In this document: piece after piece, positions 1 through 4,351 of the stretch
Position numbering within the stretch: position 1 is the stretch's first letter
Layout of the letters: every line of letters starts with the position of its first letter
Source: Acidobacteriota bacterium
Lineage (GTDB): Bacteria; Acidobacteriota; Thermoanaerobaculia; Multivoradales; UBA5704
Direction: 5' to 3'
Assembly (NCBI GenBank): GCA_003223675.1
Contig: QHVW01000071.1
Location: forward strand, 1-6,914
DNA length: 6,914 nt
Program-made: the position numbers and the translations under genes
The notes under the pieces: model-generated
What the model was told of the DNA's origin: nothing
Database searches by the model: none
What the model saw: only the letters and a program-made list of their open reading frames with translations

Positions 1-1
1 C

Positions 2-1213
2 GCCGAGGAGTGGGCCGAGGTCTTCCGCGAGGCCTGGCGCCGGTATCGCGACTTCTTCTACGTCGAGACCATGAACGGCTATGACTGGGAGGCCCTGCGC
101 CGGCAGTATGAGCCGCTGCTCGCCTACGCCGGCCACCGTTCGGACGTCAACTATGTGATCGGCGAGATGATCGCCGAGCTCAACAACTCCCACGCCTACG
201 TGGCCGGCGGGGACTGGACGGCCCCGTCGCGGCCCAAGGTGGCGCTCCCCGGCGCCCGCTTCGAGCTCGACCGCGCGGCCGGCCGCTACCGGATCGCCAA
301 GATCTTCGCCGGCCAGAACGAGGAGGACCTCTACCGCTCACCGCTGACCGAGGTGGGGGTGGACGTCCACGTGGGGGACTACGTGCTGGCGATCGACGGC
401 GAGGAGCTGGAGGCCAACGACAACCCCTACCGCCTGCTGCGCCACAAGGCGGACCGCCCCGTCCGCCTCACGGTGAATGCGAAGCCCACCCTCGACGGCG
501 CCCGGGAGATCACCTTCCGGCCGATCGACACCGAGGAGCATCTGATCTATCTCGAATTCGTCAACCGGAACCGTGAGCGGGTGGCGAAGCTGAGCAATGG
601 CCGGATCGGCTACATCCACATCCCCGACATGGGAGAGGACGGGATGCGGGAGTTCGTCAAGTGGTACTTCGGCCAGATCCGCAAGGAGGGGTTGATCGTC
701 GACGTCCGCAACAACGGCGGCGGCTTCATCTCCCCGATGCTCCTGGAGCGGCTGGCGCGCCATCCGCTGGGGGTGGATTACGGGCGCACCAACGCCGACC
801 CGCAGCCCTATCCGCCGGTGGTCTTCTACGGCCCCATGGCCTGCCTGCTGAACGAGAATTCGGGCTCGGACGGCGACATCTTCCCCTACATGTTCCGCCA
901 GCTCGGCCTCGGGCCTCTGATCGGCACCCGCACCTGGGGCGGCGTGGTGGGCATCAACGATCACGGTCCGATGATCGACGGCGGCCAGATCTTCGTGCCG
1001 GAGGCGGGCTCGGTTTCCCTGGAGGGGCAGTGGATCATCGAGGGGCACGGCGTGGATCCCGACATCGTGGTGGAGAACGACGTCAAGTCGGTCCTCGACG
1101 GCCGCGACCCGCAGCTCGAGCGGGGGGTGGCCGAGGTGATGAAGCAGCTCGCGGAGCACCCGAAGGCCTTTCCGAAGCGGCCCGCGCCGCCGGTGCGGAC
1201 GGGGGGGAGGTAG
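2..1213 (+). CDS. Tricorn-type protease, C-terminal part (5' end outside window)
   Basis: The reading frame is open from the window edge, so this is the last ~403 residues of a protein that usually has over 1000; the Met at 71 is internal, because the 23 codons before it (AEEWAEVFREAWRRYRDFFY...) already match the tricorn core helix. Tricorn is a cytosolic serine protease that trims peptides released by larger ATP-dependent proteases. Counting from the Met at 71: the C1 region carries NNSHAYV (S40-H41, matching the Ser745/His746 pair of Thermoplasma tricorn); a PDZ domain spans roughly 60-145 (VGDYVLAIDGEEL); the C2 domain has the oxyanion-type DVRNNGGGF (211-219), the nucleophile motif NSGSDGDIF with S266-D267, and IIEGHGVDP, whose E324 probably equals Glu1023. 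All catalytic positions appear present, so the enzyme should be active. The N-terminal propellers lie outside the window. The last ~15 residues are a Pro/Arg/Gly tail. The family call is firm; residue equivalences are from memory of the family. Confidence 0.93.
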   Translation, partial: AEEWAEVFREAWRRYRDFFYVETMNGYDWEALRRQYEPLLAYAGHRSDVNYVIGEMIAELNNSHAYVAGGDWTAPSRPKVALPGARFELDRAAGRYRIAKIFAGQNEEDLYRSPLTEVGVDVHVGDYVLAIDGEELEANDNPYRLLRHKADRPVRLTVNAKPTLDGAREITFRPIDTEEHLIYLEFVNRNRERVAKLSNGRIGYIHIPDMGEDGMREFVKWYFGQIRKEGLIVDVRNNGGGFISPMLLERLARHPLGVDYGRTNADPQPYPPVVFYGPMACLLNENSGSDGDIFPYMFRQLGLGPLIGTRTWGGVVGINDHGPMIDGGQIFVPEAGSVSLEGQWIIEGHGVDPDIVVENDVKSVLDGRDPQLERGVAEVMKQLAEHPKAFPKRPAPPVRTGGR

Positions 1214-1229
1214 CCCCTCATCACCCCGG

Positions 1230-1274
1230 CCCTCTTCTCCCAGCCCTCCACCCGCCCTTCCGGGGAGAAGAGGG
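1230..1274. repeat. Palindromic repeat, 12-bp perfect arms, downstream of tricorn
   Basis: CCCTCTTCTCCC at 1230-1241 is perfectly complementary to GGGAGAAGAGGG at 1263-1274, with a 21-nt loop. The flanking CCCCTCATCACCCCGG (1215-1230) resembles the start of C-rich interspersed palindromes common between genes of high-GC bacteria. It begins 17 nt after the tricorn stop codon. No T-run directly follows the right arm, so it is not a classic intrinsic terminator, though RNA from either strand could fold. It may protect the tricorn mRNA 3' end or act as a weak or factor-dependent terminator; that role is inferred. Confidence 0.7.
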
Positions 1275-1294
1275 AGATCGAACGCGGGAGATTT

Positions 1295-1389
1295 TGTAGG
1301 GGCGGCCCTATGTGGCCGCCCTGGGCGGGGGTTGGCCCCCGATCGGCGATTTTCCCCACCCAGGGCGGCCACGCAGGGCCGCCCCTACA
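1295..1389. repeat. 95-bp palindromic element with 31-bp imperfect terminal inverted repeats
   Basis: The left arm (1295-1325, beginning TGTAGGGGCGGCCC) and right arm (1359-1389, ending GGGCCGCCCCTACA) are reverse complements at 29 of 31 positions, differing only at a two-base spot. Each arm is also a hairpin by itself: GGGCGGCC at 1300-1307 pairs with GGCCGCCC at 1314-1321, and 1363-1370 pairs with 1377-1384. The centre holds a third hairpin, CGGGGG-TTGG-CCCCCG (1326-1341). The element has no coding capacity and looks like a MITE- or REP-like non-autonomous repeat. No clear target-site duplication is visible. It sits between convergent genes, where such structures often help to end transcription from both sides. 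The right end overlaps the stop codon of the minus-strand aminotransferase gene. Confidence 0.8.
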
Positions 1390-2455
1390 GCAGGGTTCCC
1401 ACCGCCTCCAGACACCGCTCGATCTCCTCGGCCGTGTTGTAGACGTGGGGGGCGATCCGCAGGCGGCCGGCGCGGGCGGCGACGACGACGTTCCGCTCGC
1501 CCAGCTCCCGCACCAGGTCCCCGCCGGCCGCACCGCCTGGGACCTGGTGCGGCCGGCGGGGACGGCGGTGACGATGCTCGACGTCTCCCCCCGGCGGCGG
1601 GAGCTGACCACGGCCATTCCCAGATCCGCGAGCCCCCGGGCGGCGAGGTCGGTGAGCGCGAGCACCCGCGTCTCGATCTCACCGGCGCCCACCTCCAGCA
1701 GGATCTCCAGCGATCCGCCCAGGGCGGCGATCCCGTAGACGTTGAGCGTGCCGCTCTCGAAGCGCCGCGCCCCCTCGTTCCAGGTGAGGTCGTATTCGAT
1801 CCACTGGAAGGGGTCGCGCATGGAACGCCAGCCGGCGCGGACCGGCCGCAGGCGATCGATCACCCGGTCGGAGACGTAGAGCAGGGCGACCCCCTCCGGT
1901 CAAGAGGACCCCCCGCTCGCGGCAGGCTTTCCCCAAGCGCGCGAGATCGGAGCGGAAGCCGCTCGCGTACTGCACCCAGGAGAGGACGAGCATGCGGGTG
2001 CGGCCGTCGATCAGGGAGAGGAGCTCCTCCGGATCGATGCGGCCGTCGCGCTCCTCGGCCTGGCGGTACTCGACGCCGCGCGCGGCGAGGCCCATCCAGG
2101 GGTAGACGTTGGAGGGGAACTCCAGGGTGGCCCCCACGACGTTGTCGCCGGGCCGCCAGTCGAGCCCTTCGGCCACCATGGAGAGGGCGGTCGAGGTGTT
2201 CTCGACGAAGGCCACCTCGTGGGGCGCGCGGGCGCCGAGCAGGCGGGCGGCCAAACCGCGCACCCGCTCGGCCTCGTCCATGCGTTCCTGCCAGAGGCGC
2301 TCGCCGGAGCGGGAGGTGTTGCCGGCCATCTCGGCCATGCGGGCGGTGGCGCGGCGGGTGAGCGGACCGACGCTCGCGTGGCTCAGGTAGACACACTCCC
2401 GGGTGACCGGGAACTGCTCGTCGCGCAGGCGCAGAAGGTCCAGAACGCGGATCAT
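1385..2455 (-). pseudogene. Class V aminotransferase (cysteine desulfurase/isopenicillin N epimerase-like), broken by a deletion and an insertion
   Basis: PLP enzyme of aspartate aminotransferase fold type I. The intact first part (2455 down to about 1901, residues 1-185) has the family's FPVTRECVYLSHASVGPL start, the phosphate-binding ENTSTALSMVAEGL (85-98), and LVLSWVQYASGFRSDLARL. At LL185 the frame jumps: the next recognisable residues, PEGVALLYVSDRVIDRL, are in another frame (1899 downward), and the ~35-40 residues expected between, with the Asp and Gln that contact PLP and the Schiff-base Lys of the usual HKW, are absent. The frame breaks again near 1529-1557, where 29 extra nt interrupt VPAGGDLVREL; the C-terminus (RLRIAPHVYNTAEEIERCLEAV...) then runs to TAG at 1387-1385. 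As written, translation stops at 1679 after 258 residues. The ATG at 2455 has GGAGGAGGA just upstream and overlaps the TGA of the preceding membrane gene, suggesting coupling. Either a real pseudogene or assembly error; the exact substrate cannot be told. Confidence 0.85.
1517..1563. repeat. Nested inverted repeats at the 29-nt insertion inside the aminotransferase gene
   Basis: Positions 1517-1534 are the perfect reverse complement of 1546-1563 (18-bp arms, 11-nt loop). Overlapping this, CCGCACCAGGTCCC at 1508-1521 is the perfect reverse complement of 1539-1552. Removing 29 nt (1529-1557, or the equivalent 1523-1551, bounded by the direct repeat GCCGGC) restores the expected VPAGGDLVRELGER on the minus strand. 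The extra bases are therefore an inverted copy of neighbouring sequence, as left by template switching during replication or by a fold-back read or assembly artefact. Confidence 0.8.
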
Positions 2456-3519
2456 GGGATCTCCTCCTCCGGTGCGCCGGCCTCGCCGCCGCCCGCGCGC
2501 CATTCGAGAAGCGCCAGGGCCGGCAGCCCCACCGCCAGCACGCCGGCGTAGTGCAGACCCCGGTAGAGCAGGGTGCCCGCCGCCCCCGTGACCTCGTCCA
2601 CGCCGAGGAGCTTGAAGGCGGCCATCATGGCGATCTCCGTGGTGCCGACGCCGCCGGGGGTGCCGGAGAGGGTCCCCACGGCGGTGCCCAGGGTCACCGC
2701 GGCCAGGGCGGCGAACGGGCCCACCGGCGCGCCGAGGGCCAGGAACATGGCCCACAGGCCGGCGGCGTTGACCAGGAAATAGAGGACGCCGATGCCGAGC
2801 GACTGGAAGCTCAGGCGCCGCACGCTCAGCAGGCGCACGAAGATGCCCACCGCCTCGTGGCCGTGCGCGAACAGGCGCTGGAACCTCCCCTCGGCGCGCT
2901 CGGCCCGGCGAGCCAGGAAGCCGACGATGGGGTGCTCCTCCTTCCGGCGGGCCTGCCGCACCCAGAGGGCGAGCAGGGCGAGAGAGACCAGGAGCGCCGC
3001 CAGCAGCAGGAAGCCCCAGCCGTTCCAGTGCACCGCGAAGGCCGCCGCGATGAGGACGATCCAGGTGCAGACGATCATCACGCTGTGATGGGCCACCTGG
3101 TCCCAGAGGACGACGCCATAGAGCAGGCTGAACGGCCGCCCCTGGGCGCGGGCGAAGTAGCGGGCCCGCATCATGCCGCCGAGCACGCGCGCCGTGGGGG
3201 TGATCAGGTTGAGCGCCGCCGAGGCCAGCAGCACGAAGAAGCCGAGGAGCGGTCCCAGACGCCGGCCGAGGGCGTGACGGACGGCGAGTTGGTAGCGCCA
3301 GTCCCAGATGGCGTAGCGGGCGAGGAGCAGCGCCATGCCGAGCGCCACGAAGGGTCCGTTGGCGGCGGCCACCCGCTCGGCGAGCCGGGACCACTGGAAG
3401 TCCGAATGGGTGAGGAAGCGATAGGTGAAGTAGAGCGCCAGCACGGCCACCGCCCCTTTGAGCAGGCGCAGGCTCCAGACGCGGAGCGGCGATTCCGGGG
3501 AGGTCTCTTCGGCAGTCAT
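2452..3519 (-). CDS. YbhN/UPF0104-family integral membrane protein (LPG synthase transmembrane-region/flippase-like)
   Basis: This 355-residue membrane protein fits the family related to the flippase half of lysylphosphatidylglycerol synthase (PF03706), which is linked to moving lipid-bound substrates across the inner membrane. Hydrophobic segments lie at about 17-35, 54-70, 88-106, 136-160, 167-186, 240-262, 265-285 and 322-340. Family signatures are visible: LNLITPTARVLGGMMRARYF (103-122) and GTPGGVGTTEIAMMAAFKLLG (286-306), followed by LLYRGLHYAGVL (317-328). No aminoacyl-transferase domain follows, so it is the stand-alone form. The frame is open further upstream, but that part is not hydrophobic and is out of character, so the Met at 3519 (MTAEETSPES) is chosen; no strong Shine-Dalgarno precedes it. 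Its TGA overlaps the ATG of the downstream aminotransferase (ATGA), so the two form one operon. The substrate is unknown. Confidence 0.88.
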   Translation of the reverse strand: MTAEETSPESPLRVWSLRLLKGAVAVLALYFTYRFLTHSDFQWSRLAERVAAANGPFVALGMALLLARYAIWDWRYQLAVRHALGRRLGPLLGFFVLLASAALNLITPTARVLGGMMRARYFARAQGRPFSLLYGVVLWDQVAHHSVMIVCTWIVLIAAAFAVHWNGWGFLLLAALLVSLALLALWVRQARRKEEHPIVGFLARRAERAEGRFQRLFAHGHEAVGIFVRLLSVRRLSFQSLGIGVLYFLVNAAGLWAMFLALGAPVGPFAALAAVTLGTAVGTLSGTPGGVGTTEIAMMAAFKLLGVDEVTGAAGTLLYRGLHYAGVLAVGLPALALLEWRAGGGEAGAPEEEIP

Positions 3520-3594
3520 CGGGCGTCGTCTTTTCGGGAACGAGCCGCTTAGGATAGCGCACCGGGATAGGATTGGCTCCAGGAGGAAGACTGA
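3520..3594. promoter_or_regulatory. Divergent intergenic region, probable promoters for both directions
   Basis: These 75 bp separate the start codons of the divergent membrane-protein and CDGSH genes, so promoters for both operons should lie here or overlap the gene ends. It is locally more AT-rich than the coding DNA. TAGGATAG (3550-3557) and GGATAGGAT (3565-3573) form partly repeated motifs 15-18 bp apart. TAGGAT at 3550 or 3568 could serve as a weak plus-strand -10, and its complement TATCCT as a minus-strand -10, but no matching -35 hexamer is convincing. AGGAGGA at 3581-3587 is a strong ribosome binding site for the CDGSH gene. Confidence 0.35.
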
Positions 3595-3825
3595 ATGCCC
3601 GATGCCAAGATCACCGTCCTGAAGAACGGCCCCCTCCGCCTCGAGGGGGAGGGCCTGCAGATCGTCGATCCCACCGGCGCCGCCTTCGGCCTCGGCGGGC
3701 GCACCGTGGTCTCGCTCTGCCGCTGCGGGATGTCCAACAACAAGCCGTTCTGCGACGGCAGCCACAATCACCATGGGTTCCAGGACGAGCCGGTGGCGCG
3801 GGAGCTGCCGCCGAAGAAGGGGTAG
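3595..3825 (+). CDS. CDGSH-type iron-sulfur domain protein
   Basis: A 76-residue protein with one CDGSH domain, which binds a redox-active [2Fe-2S] cluster through three Cys and one His (mitoNEET family). The motif CRCGMSNNKPFCDGSH at 42-57 supplies C42, C44, C53 and H57, all intact and correctly spaced (C-x-C-x8-C-x3-H). The part before it (ITVLKNGPLRLEGEGLQIVD) is the short beta-strand lead-in seen in small bacterial CDGSH proteins of this length. There is no signal peptide or membrane anchor, so it should be cytosolic. The ATG at 3595 has AGGAGGA 7 nt upstream. It is the first gene of a plus-strand cluster, with the next start only 11 nt past its stop. A role in electron transfer or Fe-S handling is expected from the family, but the partner is not evident. 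Confidence 0.93.
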   Translation: MPDAKITVLKNGPLRLEGEGLQIVDPTGAAFGLGGRTVVSLCRCGMSNNKPFCDGSHNHHGFQDEPVARELPPKKG

Positions 3826-3836
3826 AGCCTCGCGTC

Positions 3837-4133
3837 ATGGAGGTCCGGTCGAAGCGCGGTGCCCTCATCCGCTTGACGGAGGAGAGGTGGAATCACATCA
3901 TTGACGAGCATGGCGAGCTCGCCGAGCTCCGAGCGGAGGTTCTGAGCACGGTCTCCGATCCCGAGAAGATCCTCGCCGGCAACATGGGCGAGCTGCTTGC
4001 CTTGCGGACCTTTGAGCCCGGTAAATGGCTCGTCGTGGTCTACCGTGAGGTCGAGGAGGATGGTTTTGTGATCACCGCCTTTCTGACCCGGAGGTTCCGG
4101 AGCCTCGACCGGAGGACGCAGTTATGGCCGTAG
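3837..4133 (+). CDS. Unnamed 98-residue protein paired with a DUF2283-like gene; possible toxin-like nuclease fold
   Basis: I do not recognise a named family with certainty. The protein starts MEVRSKRGALIRLTEERWNH, followed by IIDEHGEL with W18, H20 and H25, then DPEKIL (41-46), LLALR (53-57), a hydrophobic strand KWLVVVYRE (63-71) and GFVITAFLT (76-84), ending in LWP. The order 'His-rich helix, DPE..I, strand with VVVYR, strand ending ITAFLT' resembles small barnase/colicin-E5/RelE-like (PBECR or BrnT-type) proteins. Its last 10 nt overlap the next gene, which encodes a DUF2283-like protein; this is a toxin-then-antitoxin style arrangement. The ATG at 3837 is the first good start after the CDGSH stop, but it lacks a clear Shine-Dalgarno; GAAGGGG lies too far upstream for ideal spacing. 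Sampled G+C is about 62%, below the large neighbouring genes. Gene reality is well supported; nuclease or toxin function is inference. Confidence 0.75.
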   Translation: MEVRSKRGALIRLTEERWNHIIDEHGELAELRAEVLSTVSDPEKILAGNMGELLALRTFEPGKWLVVVYREVEEDGFVITAFLTRRFRSLDRRTQLWP

Positions 4134-4351
4134 CCAACGTCACCGAATTCCTGAAGCTGATCCCGGCCCTCCGGGAGACTCCGGAGGATTACCTCTGGAT
4201 GTCCTATGATCGCGAGGCCGACGTCGTCTACGTCAATTTCAAGAAGCCGAGCCATGCCACGGACAGCGAATTGACCGACGACGACGTCATCCTGCGCTAT
4301 GAAGGAGACGATCTCATCGGATTGACCATCCTGCATGCCAGTCAGCGCTGA
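4124..4351 (+). CDS. DUF2283-like small protein
   Basis: A 75-residue acidic protein whose core, WMSYDREADVVYVNFKKP (25-42) followed by DDDVILRYEGDDLIGLTILHAS (52-73), matches the layout of DUF2283: a YD.EADV.Y..F strand, an acidic turn, then a D..G.L.G.EIL.A strand pair. The biochemical function of this domain is not established; such genes often sit next to a short gene of the preceding kind. The ~24-residue lead (MAVANVTEFLKLIPALRETP) is an extra N-terminal helix. The ATG at 4124 lies inside the end of the upstream gene (10-nt overlap), with GGAGGA at 4111-4116 as ribosome binding site, so the two are probably translationally coupled. Over 4141-4320, 104 of 180 bases are G or C (58%), clearly below the ~75% of the following gene. 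A partner or antitoxin role is inferred from position only. Confidence 0.85.
   Translation: MAVANVTEFLKLIPALRETPEDYLWMSYDREADVVYVNFKKPSHATDSELTDDDVILRYEGDDLIGLTILHASQR

Noticed and set aside
1230..1300. Classic rho-independent terminator after the tricorn gene
   Set aside because: The 12-bp stem has a 21-nt loop and no T-run directly after the right arm; TTTT at 1292-1295 is 18 nt away.
338..1372. Minus-strand open frame opposite the tricorn gene
   Set aside because: Low-complexity composition without recognisable motifs; the plus strand has a full set of tricorn catalytic motifs.
1295..1389. Insertion sequence or CRISPR unit
   Set aside because: There is no transposase frame and no repeated spacer structure; it is a short non-coding inverted-repeat element.
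2551..3552. Plus-strand open frame opposite the YbhN-like gene
   Set aside because: Very rich in His, Glu, Gln and Gly, typical of an antisense reading of a GC-rich membrane-protein gene; no plausible protein pattern.
1679..3562. A single 627-residue minus-strand fusion of the frame over the membrane gene with the aminotransferase
   Set aside because: The part upstream of 2455 is an out-of-frame reading of the YbhN-like gene, which is well formed in its own frame and has its own stop overlapping the aminotransferase start.
3520..3774. N-terminal extension of the membrane protein to 440 residues
   Set aside because: The added ~85 residues overlap the CDGSH gene antisense and are not hydrophobic; the Met at 3519 gives the family's usual length.
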